A DNA stretch of 64,000 nt from Xestospongia muta (Eukaryota > Porifera > Demospongiae > Haplosclerida > Petrosiidae). This document shows positions 37,915-51,132 of the stretch, piece after piece. A model generated the notes under the pieces. The model did not search any database, was not told the origin of the DNA, and saw only the letters and a list, made by a program, of their open reading frames with translations. A program made the translations under genes and the position numbers. The stretch covers positions 1,037,001 to 1,101,000 of the forward strand of contig OY848918.1 in assembly GCA_963693285.1 (NCBI GenBank). The letters run 5' to 3'. Positions within the stretch are counted from its first letter, which is position 1. Each line of letters opens with the position of its first letter.

Positions 37915-40900
37915 TTACTTTGTCTCATTAGTTGGGAAAACAAACTCCTACAATAATATAACATGTCACCATGGTAACCAGACAATTCTCATACCTGAGT
38001 TATAGTAGGTGTAGTTGGGACAGTACTAACAATAGTACTTTGTTTAGGTGGGAGGAGTTGGAATGTTGTAGGAACATACACTGTTTGAGATGGTGCTTCA
38101 TCACTAACTACTAGTTTACCTCCACTGGAAGTAGTTATATTCTCAGAAGGCAACACTTGTTCATCTTTCTCAGAAATAACTGAAAGTTGACGATTAATTG
38201 ATGGTACCATTAAAGTAGTCTTCAGTTTAAAAGAGAGAGCCATAATTTAAGATTTCATAATATTAATATAAAAATACCTGATTAGTAGCTTCTGTTTCAT
38301 CAACATTATAAGAGTGTTCATATACATACTGATCTATAGTGTCATCTTCTGGTTTTAACAGTGGAACTTCAGAACCTTCAGTTGTGAAAGTAGCAGAATC
38401 ACTATTAAGAGACTGTACTGGTTGACTTGTGATTCTTTGTCTAGTAAAGTAAATATATAGATATTATAATAATTTTAGTATTATATTACCCAACAAGAGG
38501 TTGCGCAGATATTATCTCATTTTCTTTAGCAGTCTCACTTTAATAGAGTAATGACAATATTTAATGCATATTTTTACTTACTTCAACAGTAGAGTCTCAG
38601 AGTTATCATTTTGAAATGTGGCAGAATCACTTGTAGGACACTGTACTGGTTGACTTGAAGTATTTTGTCTAATTAAGATATGAGTAATATTATAAATAGT
38701 TAATATAGTGTTGTCTTATACTTACATAACATGAGGCTGTATAGTAGTGTTAGTACTATTCTCTATTTTTTGAGTACCATCAGATATGATCTTAGTATCT
38801 GCAGTCTCACTATTAACAGAAACTAATGATAAATGAATTTATTGTATTTCACTTACTTCAACCTCTGAGCCTCATAGTTATCAGTTTGATAAGAAGATGA
38901 TGGATCACCAGTAGAAGTGACATGTTCTGGTTTATATGTAGAGACAGAGATATTTTGTCTAGCAAAGTAAATACAAAAGAGTAGTTTTGTCTCATGTATA
39001 TACTTACTCATGAGGTTGAGTGTCAACTTCAGGTCTGACCTCAATAATATCAACAGGAGTGCTACTTTAATAGAAATAAAATAGTCTATTATTATTATGT
39101 ATTTTTTAATAATTTTACTTTATTGATGGAACCTTGAAATTATCTGTTAATCCTCTAACAGATAGGTCACTGGAAGGAGGAACTTCTGGTTTACCTGAAC
39201 GACGTTTTAAAGTATTGTTACTGTAAGAAAGAAAAAGAACACACACACATTATATTATTAGTTATAAAAGAAATATGGCTAACTCATGATCATGTGTGTC
39301 TTCCTCAGGACTGACATGATTAACATTAGGTAATCTAATTTGTAAAAAGTAGATAATTTAAGTGACAGTAGACAGATACACTAACGCTTCTGATGTAGTC
39401 ACTTCAATTCCACTTTCATGATCATCATTTTCACTCTCTTGCTCAATTTTCTCTTCATTTATTGTTTCCTCATTTGACCTAATAATTAATAGATGTAGTG
39501 TGTTATGTTCTGTGGTCTTATACCCATTTAGATTATTATGGAATGTAATATTCTCATTTTGTTGTCGTTCCTCTTCATCAAGTGTATGTTCTCTGTTCTT
39601 CATCTCCATATTATTATGTAGTTGTGGTTGTTTCTCTACATCAAATCCATGTCCTATATATATCATTTTCAACTCTTTAAATTCACAATTTGTAAGAATT
39701 ATAAAAGCATGATAAAATCACAAATTCTTACCACTTAGCTCTGTTCTGTTTCTCCTATATCTTATTACCACAAAACAAACAATCACTATGACAAGTATTA
39801 CAAGTCCAGGTAGTACTACACATCCAACTACAATCCAAAATATAGGAGGTCCTAATATTAAAATAGGACAGATATATATCAATATTAACAATTATAATAC
39901 CATTGTTAGTCTTATCTATTACTTCTTTCTTATTTTGTCCACTATTACTGGTACTATCTGTAATAAAATAACAATCTTACATTAATTGCAATGTACATAT
40001 CACTTACTATTGTTTGACATACTGGTATTCTTATCTTCTTGGTAACTAATAACGACTTTGACCCTCTTTGTTGTAACAACAAATAACTTATTAACTCTAC
40101 CATATCTATTCCAGACATATACATATATCATGTATGTTCCATTAATACTGAGACTAATGTTATCAACAGCATATGAACTAGTAGGTGAGAGACGATGTAT
40201 GTTTTGATTAAACACAAGGACCATATTTTCATTAAATACTTCAACAGCACAGCCTTTAGCTTGTGATCCAGGTAGGAATGTACAGTTTATACTGAAGCTT
40301 CCTGTTGATGTATACTCTGATATGATAACCTCTTGTACTTCATATGTATCTATATGTAAAGAGGTTAAATGATATGATTATGTTACAATGAATACTGTTA
40401 TAGAATTTGATTATGATGTGACTGTCATGAGGAAATATTTTTAATCTTTGCTTCTTACTTTGATTAGTCAGATGTAGTTTGTGTTCTCCTGAAAACAATG
40501 TAGTTGTACAATTTAGTTTGTTCAGTTGAAGAGCAACAGACAGATCAATCAGTCCACTCTCATTAATAGTTGTTCCATTAATAACTTCATAAAAGTTATT
40601 AATTAAACAATTTGATGATAAAATAAATTGTTGAGGAACTGATAGTGGACATGAAGTATTGACCTATTAGTGGGTGTGGTTTAATAACAGGTATTCTATA
40701 AATAGTCTACTTACCTGTACTGTAATATTTAAAACAACATTGTAATCTACAACTTCAAGTGATGATGAGGTGATATTAAAGTGAATTTCTATTGGAGAAA
40801 CCAGTTAAAATATTAAATTAAAATAATTATATTTACTGTCTTTAAAATGAAGATCTATTTCAAAATATTGTTGACTTAGCCCAGCTAGATTTTTGTTATA

Positions 40901-41689
40901 CACCACTATTTTATAATACTTGTGATGATCTTTAAATACACTCTCTGATATATTAACTGGAAACACACTTTCATTTTTACTGAACACTACATTATTTCCT
41001 TGTCTTATCTTTATATAGATTGCTGTAGTATTTTCAGACCAGGGTCCAGTAATAACTATTCTATCACAATATATCTCTTTAGTCAAGTTATGTGGAGATG
41101 GTGGAAATCCTATAAATGTAAGATCATCACAATCCTTATCTGACAATTTAGACTTACCTATTACTGTCAGGAAGACAGTATTATAGCAATTAATACCTCC
41201 ATTAACATAATCATTGCTAAATATACACACATCTATTCTAGTACCGTCATCTGATATTTGAACGTTAGAAAGAGTGCAATTAGAGAACGTATGATTATTA
41301 ACACTATCAGAGTGATGTCGATTATCTTGAACTCTACAATTATTAATATATGCTCTGATATTACATTGCTGGAGTGTTTCTGAATAAAAGACAGCAGTCT
41401 GTCCTACATACACTGTTGTGTTTACAGGAGCCCTAATCAATCCATCATTATCTATAGATATAATCATAATACGATTACATCAGTTAACAAACAACTTACA
41501 ACACACGTCTTGTCCATTGCGAAATTCTTTAGGTTTGGGGTCGTTACATTGAGAATCTACTGGTAATATCAAACAAGCAGAAAAAAAGAATAGTACTGGC
41601 AGTTTTAGCATGAAGGTAAGTAACCAAAAGAGAAAGGTAGCCTTCGAAAAAGAAGGAACATGTTTCAACGATATAAACTTCATTAGCAT
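37915..41689 (-). CDS. R12: Ig/FN3 receptor with repeated tail exons
   Basis: Exons: signal 41500-41689 (ATG at 41689, or at 41611 giving MLKLPVLFFFSACLILPV, the better signal peptide), D1 41158-41451 (YVGQTAVFYSETLQQCN), FN3-like 40837-41109, linker 40715-40788, D3 40459-40663 (TSCPLSVPQQFILSSNC), D4 40008-40349 (SINCTFLPGSQAKGC; NGTYMIYVYVW), stalk about 39900-39959, TM about 39735-39856 (IFWIVVGCVVLPGLVILVIV). Ten or more small tail exons lead to TAA at 37915 (last residues FVFPTNETK). The tail includes three similar exons starting RQN or RQR (about 38900-38960, 38600-38670 and 38340-38440). Joins checked from D1 through TM keep frame. It is a paralog of R13 with almost identical ectodomain but a quite different tail. 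Confidence 0.75.
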
Positions 41690-41720
41690 AGTTAATGTAA
41701 CTCCACCTTATTTGTATAAT

Positions 41721-41750
41721 ACTCGGCAATTGGAATTTCCCTCAAAAATC
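41721..41750 (-). promoter_or_regulatory. Conserved upstream element, copy 2 (R12)
   Basis: Core ACTCGGCAATTGGAA, 32 bp beyond the outermost possible R12 start codon, with a TATAAT-like box beside it. The same block precedes R13 and the R13-like pseudogene. Promoter role is inference; it could also be 5' UTR. Confidence 0.45.
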
Positions 41751-42451
41751 TGATGTTTTCATAGAGTAGTACACACTTACAGTAAACTTCTAACTACATG
41801 GCCACTGAGAATGTGGGTATCAGAGGAACAATTCTTCAAGACTACTGAAAGCAATACAAGTTTTCACATATCAGAGCTGTGCTATTGTTGACTAAAATAT
41901 GTCAGAGATGTATCTGGAGGTATGCAACTTAAAAGTTAAACTTACTGTTTATGAAATAGCAAGCTAGAAAGAAGACATGTAAACAAAGAGAGACTTAACA
42001 ATTGATGACAAGTAGATGTACCACTAATATTATCATCAACAATTTTTGTGATGACTTCACTCTTATTTAGTTTAGTTTATTTAAAAAAAGTATCTCATAC
42101 ATTTACTATAGTAACAAAGGATTGAAATGTTGTGATAGATGAATAGATATACCGCATACATTATCTTGACAACTAATGTCTCAATACAATATTTACTTAA
42201 TCAATTGTTTTATCTTTTCTTTTATTTAGTAGACTGCTTATCAAAACCCTTTCAAATACAAAAGTGCTAGTCTACTGCTTTGTATATTTGAGTGTATGAC
42301 ATCTCCAAATATGTTGGTGCAACTTCATTGACATTACTAATTGGTGTAATATTTAAAAAGATCATATTACATAACTTTTGAAAAATAATGAATGTTACAT
42401 AGGATGGCTATTATAGTTCTAATAAAAACAAACAAACAAATGAACAAAGAT
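41751..42451. repeat. Duplicated head-to-head spacer, copy 1
   Basis: Closely matches 50461-51132: both separate an R12/R13 start (minus) from a 5'-truncated family-A copy (plus). No exon 1 for the plus gene is found in it; an ATG at 42403 soon meets stops. Confidence 0.75.
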
Positions 42452-42884
42452 TAATATAAACAGTAGATCCTGCTACTAACTTGAAGATACATCTTTTACT
42501 GATACCAGCCGAACCAAAGAATGATGGAGTTGACAGTAAATATTTGATTTATAATATTTCACAGAATTCACCATCTGTTATAAGTGATCTTGTATATCTT
42601 CATGTACAAGGTATGTTACTGATTTACAGTAGATATATCAACAATTAACAGTTGATAATTTTTTATTTGGAGGCTTCCATTCACTTAAAATTAAACAATA
42701 TTCCTATCAACATTTTAGGCCTGAGCTATTATCACTGATATCACATACATAGCTATCATAATATGTACATATTTGGTAACTGTTTACTCTCCTATAGGTT
42801 TATTGAGTGAGGTAACTGATGTTCATTTAACTCAAGTCAACAATACTACTGTACAGTTATCATATAGTTCTCCTCCTACTTTAA

Positions 42885-43195
42885 ATTTTCATGGATCCTA
42901 GGTTATGTGTGAGGGCTATCACTGTGGAATGTACAATAGGACAGTCCTCCAAACAGACAGATGTTTTATAAGGAAGTAATTTATTTAAAAAAATGAGCTG
43001 TACAATTCCATAGTAATTAGTTATCAGTCAAATCTTCTCAATACATCAATGTATTTGGTACGGATATGTAAATGCCATGAATTGGCTAAAACAACCAATT
43101 TATTTCAATTGTGAATAATTTGCATAATTCTCCAAACTACCATAGCATGTAATTTGCTATCATAACATGTACATATTTGGTAACTGTTTACTCTC
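42885..43195. mobile_element. Insert splitting the FN3 exon, copy 1
   Basis: After 87 bases of FN3 exon the sequence changes to an insert beginning AATTTTCATGGATCC, ending where a fresh FN3 exon with its own intron begins. The same junction and insert occur in the R11 pseudogene (51564-51935). It is probably a short mobile element plus duplication; no terminal repeats are clear. Confidence 0.5.
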
Positions 43196-43749
43196 CTATA
43201 GGTTTGTTGAGTGAGGTAACTGATGTTCATTTAACTCAAGTCAACAGTACTACTGTACAATTATCATATAGTTTTCCTCCTACTTTAATGGGTGTCCCTA
43301 TATTAAACTATTCTATTGAATTATTCTCATCATCTAATAACTTAACATCAGAGATATATTGGACAACAGAGGAGACAATACTAGTGACATTAAATAATCC
43401 TTGTATTAACTATTTACTACAAATATCAGCTTGGAACAATGTAGGTAAAGGAAATGTTACTACATTACCACTGATACTATATCAAGGTTAGTGTAAGTTA
43501 TAAGTAGGTGGATGTGGTAATTTAGAGAAATGACCTCTTCTCTTTCTTCTTATCATTTACTAGTCTCTACCCACTGACCTAGTAAAGATATATAAGAGAT
43601 ATTTTAACTAAATAATAAATGATAATAATCATTAAAAATATCATAGTACCATTATGAACATTGTATATATTCCAACATAATGTTTATTTTATAGAACTAC
43701 TAACTACTAGAATATTTACCAATACATATATATATTAACATTATAATAA

Positions 43750-44260
43750 TATAATTCCACATATTGATGTAAAATCCCAGCATTGTCTTTTGGACATGTT
43801 TTTTTCTCTCTTTAAAGTCACTCCCCTTGTTATTCCAACTAATGTCACTCCAAATATCTCCACATAACAACTTTCAGTAGTAGCATAATTAACAAAATAA
43901 CACTGCATACAAAACTGATCCCCAATATCTACTCTGATGTCTTGAGCATCAAAAGTAACTATATAATGTTATATCTACACACATTGTATCTCACTATAAC
44001 AAACTTACTAATAGTAATTGGTTCAAGTGAAGTGTGACCAACATTATTGATCAAAACAATACTAACATTGCAAACATCTTTGCTATTTAACAACATTCCA
44101 GACTCTCCTACTATAGATACATCCTCTGGACTATTAATGATAAGTATATTAGACAAATAATTTTTTTTCTGATGATATTTATACTCAATGGTAATATTAG
44201 CTGTATTTGCTTTCCCTCCAGGACAGTGGTTATTAGCACACTAAAAAAATCTGAGGGCAA
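43750..44260 (-). pseudogene. Divergent receptor D3/D4 fragment inside an R10 intron
   Basis: Two minus-strand exons with good splice sites: about 44009-44240 (CANNHCPGGKANTANITIEY, then NVSIVLINNVGH) and about 43770-43958 (FDAQDIRVDIGDQFCMQCYF). The phase between them is 1, as in every other member. They correspond to D3 and the start of D4 but are closer in style to R2 than to any family-A gene. They are antisense within R10 and have no flanking exons. Confidence 0.65.
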
Positions 44261-46389
44261 ATTAAAAAGATTACCTACTAACCTTGTATAATACTATTCT
44301 CAAGTTTATATCTGCTAAAAACTATATTGATGTGTCTGTAGAGAGTATAGTAAGTATATTAACTAGTATATTATATATTACATTACATTAGTACTGTATT
44401 AATATTGAACTATTGATCTTAAACCTTTGTTTAGATTAGTATTGACTGTGTGGGAAGGGTTCCAGAGATTGTCACAATATTATTGGTTCCAGTGTATACA
44501 GCAACATGTCAGTTAGCTATTAATGGTAGTGATTGTAATGAAGTAACAATATCAATACTTAATGAGAAGAGATGGTTGGTACATGTCAATATATCAGATC
44601 ATATAGTACCACAAAGACATTATCAAATACATCTAATGTTTGGTAATAAAGCTGGTATAACACCAATGTCAACAACAATGATCAGTGAGTGAGAGATTTA
44701 ATAGATTATTATTATTATTATTTTATTAGGTACATTTCAAACACAGAGAGCTACAATTGAATATAGTAATAATTATGTATGTATTAACTGTTATTTTGCT
44801 GAAGGCTCAACATCATCTGGTTGTCATGGTATCTTTGTTGATATTGATAGAGTGTTACATAACCAAACATTTACTGTACCAAGAAGTGATACACTTCTTA
44901 ATTTTGGACGTAACTGCGAGGTGTTGTTATCAGGTGAATATTGTGTACTGATCTTTGATATAGATAAGGATGGTCATATTGAAAGTAAAATAGCATTAAA
45001 ACTGAGTGCTATTGTAAGCCATCAACTAGAAACTATGACAATCAAAACATCATCTTCTATAAGTAAGTAGTTATAGTATCACTGTGAATGTCAGTAATGT
45101 TGTTATTATATTGGTGTTGAGTCATTGTTGTTGTTCCTTCAACAGATATTAGTAAATCATCACAGTTAATAACATCTGTTGTTACTACAACAATAGAACC
45201 TTCTGGTCAAAGTAGTACTAATAGTATATCTTTATTACTTATAGTATTATTTGTTACTGGAGGAGTACTATTATTAACAAGTATTACTGTTATATCATTA
45301 GTGGGTTGTTTAATAACTAAGAAAAAGAACAAGAGATTAAAAATATGTAAGAACAATAACTTTACCAAAGTCCATTTGGTTTGACATCACAAATTGATTA
45401 TTAACTATAAATTTACTTTTTGACCACCCTCCATATAAACTACATATATATCATTTCTTATAATAAATCACTTGTGTTTGTAAAGACAAACCAAATAAAA
45501 TTCATATGGATGGATGGACTACATAAATGGATAAATGGACTGGATGGTTAAGTGAGTGGACAATCTAACAGACATATTATTAATGGATTATGTATATTTT
45601 ATTCTCTATTTTAATAATCCAGCTGTTTGGACAGCTCATGAGCGTCAACTACACACAGACTTGTTCCTGAATACATTAACAGATGGTGTACCACCTCCAC
45701 TACCTCCTAGGACTCCTCCCACACAACAGCTACTAGATCCAATGTATGAAAATATGGAGGAGATTCAGTTTAGAGCTACTAATAAACAGACTCTAGTACT
45801 TCATGAGTGTCCAGCTTACACTAAATTACCACTACAATGAACAAAATAATATAGACATACCTATACTGTAACAATATTGCATAATAAAATATTGTATATA
45901 GTATACTGTGAACTTTCTTGATATCAAATACACATTGTTTTCATGATCAGCAATATTAATTGTAGTAGAGTCTATCTTGTTTGAATGGTTGGTTTAGGGT
46001 GTGGTCATATAAATCATATGTATATATGTATCATCTCTCATAATGAATTACTTGTGTTAAAGTCAAACCAAATGAAATCCAATGGATGGATTGGATGGTT
46101 AAATGAGTGGACAATGTGTGGATTACATATACTTATTTTTTATTTTAATAATCCAGCTGTTTGGACAGCTCAGGGGCATCAAAGATCTGGATCTGGAGAG
46201 TTGTTCCTGAATACATTAACAGATGATTCACTACCTTCACTACCTCCTAGGACTCCTCCCACACAACAGATACCAGATCCAATGTATGAAAATATGGAGG
46301 AGATCCAGTTTAGAGCTACTAACAGACAAGCTCTAGTACTTCAAGAGTGTCCAGCTTATACTAAATTACCACTACAATCAACAAAATAA

Positions 46390-47001
46390 TATAGACATAT
46401 ATACCTACTGTAATAACATTGCATAATATAATATTGTATATAGCATACTGTGAACTTTTTGATTTAATAGTACATGTTGTTTTCAGTGATATTTTGCAGT
46501 AGAGTCTATGTTGTTGGCATGGTAGATTTAGGAGGGTGTGGTCTTACTATTACCACATCAATTTAGTATAATTGCATGACACCAAACTTCTTTAAATCTA
46601 AACTATTAGTAACTGTTACCTGTTTTGAGAAGAACAAGAAATACAGAATATTTAGTCAAAGATTGTCTGTAGTGTAGTCCATATAACATCAATACTATTA
46701 CCACTTGATACCACATTAAAAGTTCTATTTGTTAGTACATAACACAATATGCTATTTAATATTATGAATTATTAACAGAGCTATCATAATAGATTATTAG
46801 AGCATGGTATTAAATAATTTTTAAAAGTTAGGATAAAGAATTAAAAAAATAAAAATCTAATGACACTATCTCACTATAAAACAAACACAATACAACAACT
46901 TTATATATGCATGATCAATTTATGTCAATATTAATTATTACATCACATTATACTAACACTAATATTAGGAGTCACTAATAAAATACTAGTGATAGCAGTA
47001 A
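46390..47001. other. Convergent intergenic flank, second copy
   Basis: Copy of the flank at 33758-34413 between the second R10 tail exon and the R13 stop. No gene. Confidence 0.65.
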
Positions 47002-50000
47002 TTAAATAGTAGAGGGGTCATTCTCATCAGAGACAGATTGGTTTGTCTTATCAGGATGATCATTAATGGTAGTTGACTATAATGAGATGACATAAAGTCA
47101 AGTGTTGTACTAATATGTCATACCTTATTAGGTATAGTCATGACAACATTATTCTGTCTCATTTCAGATGAAGGATTCCATTTTGGATTAGGAGGAACTT
47201 GAAGTTTTGAATGTCCTGTAATATCTTTAGCTTCAATGGGTTTATGAGGTTGACTTTGTCGTGCAACCATTTCACTTCCAAAAATGTTTTCAGAGACATT
47301 CTCTGTGTGGTCTTCTTTAATAGACACAGGTGTAACTTGAGGTTGAACAACTTCACTAGATGACTAAATATTCATTCATTACTAACTTCTAATTTCTATA
47401 GTATTAATTACCTGATTATTATTAGAGGTTTCTTCAAATTCTTTTAACTGGTAGCTAAATTCAGTATCATCTGCTGTTGGTTTTCCAGAAGAGGATGAAA
47501 GATGGGGATAATTATTTTCAAACTAGAATGAAGATTAATGTATTTAATCTTGTACTTTCTACATATACTATTACTTGTGCTAAGTTTGCTTCTAATATTG
47601 GTTCAACTTTACTGATATCGACAAGAGAAGATGTTAGTCTTTCAGTGATCTTTTCATCATTGAATGTCTGTTTGTTAGTATCTGATGTCTTGTTAGGTTT
47701 AGCTGGTATATGAGATTTCAGTGTTACTGGTTCATCACGAAGTAATGTTGCACTTTCAGAATAATCAGAAGTGACAGCAGAGATGGCAGTAGAGTTATCA
47801 CTGTGATATTAGTAATGATAGAGTCATTAGTAAAAATATCATAATGTACTTAGTATTATGTGTGGATGATGTTATCCCAGATACAATTGAAATTCCAGAG
47901 GATTTAGTAGCTAGGTCTACAGCGAACATAATATAGTAAAATCTTATTACATACCTCGACTCATTGTGACCATTTCTCCCTTTACATTATACATTACTTC
48001 AACATTAGTCAGTATTGAATTATCTATAAACAATTCCATTAAATGATATACAACATATTAATTAACTCACTCTTCTTCCTCTTATAATAATATAGTACAC
48101 AACAACAACACAGTAATAATACAACAATCAATATGAAACCCACAATACCAACAATATAATACCCTAATATACAAATAATGAAAAATATACATAAATAGTG
48201 TAATAGTCATTATTACATTAACTTAAACTTACAAATTGGTGTTGTTGATAATGCAGTACTCAGACTAATAGTTGGCTTAGGAGTTGTTGCCATAGTAACT
48301 ATATCACAAAAATTTAAAAAAATAGCTGACACTACATGCATGTACGAGACCATTTCTTGTACTACAAAACCATTTGAACACACATAGAATATAACAGAAC
48401 ATGTAATATTTGTCCATAATGAAAGAATTAAAGAGTATAGATCATATAAGTACTTGACAAATTCCAATTCTTACCTGCTACAAGGTCATTCTAAGCAGGA
48501 AACTAATGACCATTCTTCTTATAAAGTAATTGGTTTCCTGTTTATAATGACTCCACAGCAAAGGTAATGAAAATTATAATGTCCATTATCACTTCAATCA
48601 GAATTCAATTTTGTTTTTTTGAGTTACTTTTATTAACAACTATTACTATTTGATCTATATATATTAAACTTGACATCTCTTTGAAGTCACTAAAATGTCT
48701 AATGTCACTTACTACTTTTTGAAAAACTATCTTTTTCTTTACAGCCTATAGTCACTGTTAGTGGCCTCTGAGCAACTTCTAATGACTTGTTAACTCTGCC
48801 ATATTTATCCCAGATATATACATATATTGTATATATTCCATTATTCAGACATGTACTACTGTTACCAACAGCAAATAGACTAGTAGATGAGAGACGACTT
48901 AGGTTTTGATTAAATAAAAAATCTCCTGTGTCTTTAAATATTTCAATAGCACATCCTTTAGCTTGTGATCCAGTTAAGAATGTACAGTTTACATTGAAGT
49001 ATCCTGTTGATGTATACTCTGATATGATAACCTCTTGTACTTCATATGTATCTATATGTAAAGAGATTAAATTATATGATTATGTTACAATGAATATTGT
49101 TAGATAATTTGATTATGATGTGACTATCATGAGGTAATATTTTAATATTTTGCTTCTTACTTTGATTAGTTACATGTAGTTTGTGATCTTCTGAAGACAA
49201 TGTAATTTTACAATTTAGTTTGTTCAGTTGAAGAGCAACAGACAGATCAATCAGTCCACTCTCATTAATAGTTGTTCCATTAATAACTTCATAAAAGTTA
49301 TTAATTAAACAATTTGATGATAAATTAAACTGTTGAGGAACTGATAACGGACATGAAGTATTGACCTATTAGTGGGTGTGGTTTAATAACAAGTACTCTA
49401 TAAACAGTCCACTCACCTGTACTGTAATATTTAAAACAACATTGTTATCTACAACTTCAAGTGATAATGAGCTGATATCAAAGTGAATTACTATTAAAGA
49501 GATCGGTTAAAATATTAAATTAAAATAATTATACTTACTATCTTTAAAATGAAGATCCATTTCAAAATATTGTTGACTTAGGCCGGTTGGATTTTTGTTA
49601 TACACTACTATTTTATAATATTTGTGATGATCTTTAAATACACTCTCTGATATATTAACTGGAAACACACTTTCACTTTTACTGAACACTACATCATTTC
49701 TATGTATTATCTTTATATAGATTGCTGTAGTATTTTCAGACCAGGGTCCGGTAATAACTATTTTATCACAATATATCTCTCTAGTCAGGTTATGTGGAGA
49801 TGGTGGAAATCCTATAAATGTAAGATTATCACAATCCTTATCATTTTAAACTTACCTATTACTGTCAAGAAGACAGGATTATAGCAATTAATACCTCCAT
49901 TAACATGATCATTGCTAAATATATACACATCTATTCTAGTACCGTCATCTGATATTTGAACGTTAGAAAGAGTGCAATTAGAGTATGTGATGTTATTAAT

Positions 50001-50399
50001 AGTATCAGAGTGATGTCGATCATCTTGAACTCTACAATTATTAATATATGCTCTGATATTACATTGCTGGAGTGTTTCTGAATAAAAGACAGCAGTCTGT
50101 CCTACATACACTGTTGTGTTTACAGGAGGACTAATCAATCCACCATAATCTATAGATATAATCATAATACAATTACATCAGTTAACAAGTAACTTACAAC
50201 ACACGTCTGGTCCATTGGGAAGTACTGGACAAATAGGTCTGTGCCTGTGGTCGTTACATTGAGAATCTGCTGGTAATATCAAACAAGCAGAAAAAAAGAA
50301 TAGTACTGGCACTTTTATCATGAAGGTAGGTAACCAAAAGAGAAAGGTAGCCTTCGAAAAAGAAGGAACATGTTTCAACGATATAAACTTCATTAGCAT
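47002..50399 (-). CDS. R13: Ig/FN3 receptor, paralog of R12 with a different tail
   Basis: Exons: signal 50198-50321 (or from ATG 50399; MIKVPVLFFFSACLILPA), D1 49856-50149, FN3-like 49539-49811, linker 49417-49490, D3 49161-49365, D4 48713-49051 (NVNCTFLTGSQAKGC; NGIYTIYVYIW), stalk 48233-48298 (TMATTPKPTISLSTALSTT), TM 48071-48163 (GFILIVVLLLCCCCVLYYYK), then tail exons with EVMYNVKGEMV, SDYSESATLL, DTEFSYQLKEFE and PPNPKWNPSSEMRQ, last exon ending NDPSTI with TAA at 47002. D1, FN3, linker and D3 have the same exon lengths as R12 (294, 273, 74, 205). The tail is unrelated to that of R12. The frame is open throughout. The Cys cluster in the TM suggests palmitoylation or pairing (inference). 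Confidence 0.78.
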
Positions 50400-50430
50400 A
50401 GTTAATATAACTCCACCTTATTTGTATAAT

Positions 50431-50460
50431 ACTCGGCAATTGGAATTTCCCTCAAAAATC
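50431..50460 (-). promoter_or_regulatory. Conserved upstream element, copy 3 (R13)
   Basis: Same core ACTCGGCAATTGGAA at the same distance (32 bp) from the outer ATG as in R12. It is part of the duplicated unit. Confidence 0.45.
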
Positions 50461-51132
50461 TGATGATTCATAGAGTAGTACACACTTACAGTAGACTTCT
50501 AACTACATGGCTACTGAGAATGTGGGTATCAGAGGAACAATTCTTCAAGACTACTGAAATCAATACAATTTTTGACATATCAGAGCTGTGCTATTGTTGA
50601 CTACAATATGTCAGAGATGTATCTGGAGGTACGCAACTTAAAAGCTAAAATTACATTTTATAAAATAGCTAGCTAGAAAGTAGACATGTAAATAAAGAGA
50701 GACTTAACAATTGATGACAAATAGGTGACCACTAATAATATCATCAATTAGTTTATTTAGTTTATTTAAAAAAGTATCTCATACATTTACTATAGTAACA
50801 AAGGATTAAAATGTTGTGATAGATGAATAGATATACCGTATACATTATCTTGACAACTAATGTCTCAATACAATATTCACTTAATCAATTCTTTTATCTT
50901 TTATTTAGTAGACTGCTCATCAAAACCCTTTCAAATACAAGTGTGCTAGTCTACTGCTTTGTATATGTGAGTGTATGACATCTCTACATACATTGGTGCA
51001 ACTTCATTGACAGTACTAATTGGTGTAATGTTTAAAAAGATTATATTATATAACTTTGAAAAATAATGAATGATACATAGGATGGCTATTATAGTTCTAA
51101 TAAAAACAAACAAACAAATGAACAAAGATTAA
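50461..51132. repeat. Duplicated head-to-head spacer, copy 2
   Basis: Near-copy of 41751-42451 with small deletions. No gene seen. Confidence 0.75.

Larger units (their letters stand above)
42452..46389 (+). pseudogene. R10: 5'-truncated family-A receptor with two alternative tail exons
   Basis: Lacks the signal exon and the first half of D1. Pieces: D1 remainder about 42465-42610 (the Ig cysteine in IKCLIYN is Tyr, SKYLIYN), an aborted FN3 copy 42798-42884, a full FN3 exon 43202-43486 (95 residues, three differences from R8), a degenerate linker ending 44349, D3 44435-44684, D4 44730-45062, TM 45146-45346, tail exon 45623-45840 and a second tail exon 46157-46389. Frame is open from D3 to either tail. 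Both tails keep PPRTPP, YENM and YTKL; the second inserts RSGSG and has lost the usual stop, adding STK. Transcription from another first exon cannot be excluded. Confidence 0.7.

Noticed and set aside
41544..41729. 61-codon minus ORF overlapping the R12 start
   Set aside because: Shadow frame of the R12 signal exon; the same shadow appears at R13.
42403..42470. Possible new first exon for R10 at the ATG near 42403
   Set aside because: The frame meets stops before joining the D1 frame; a TAA directly precedes the open part.
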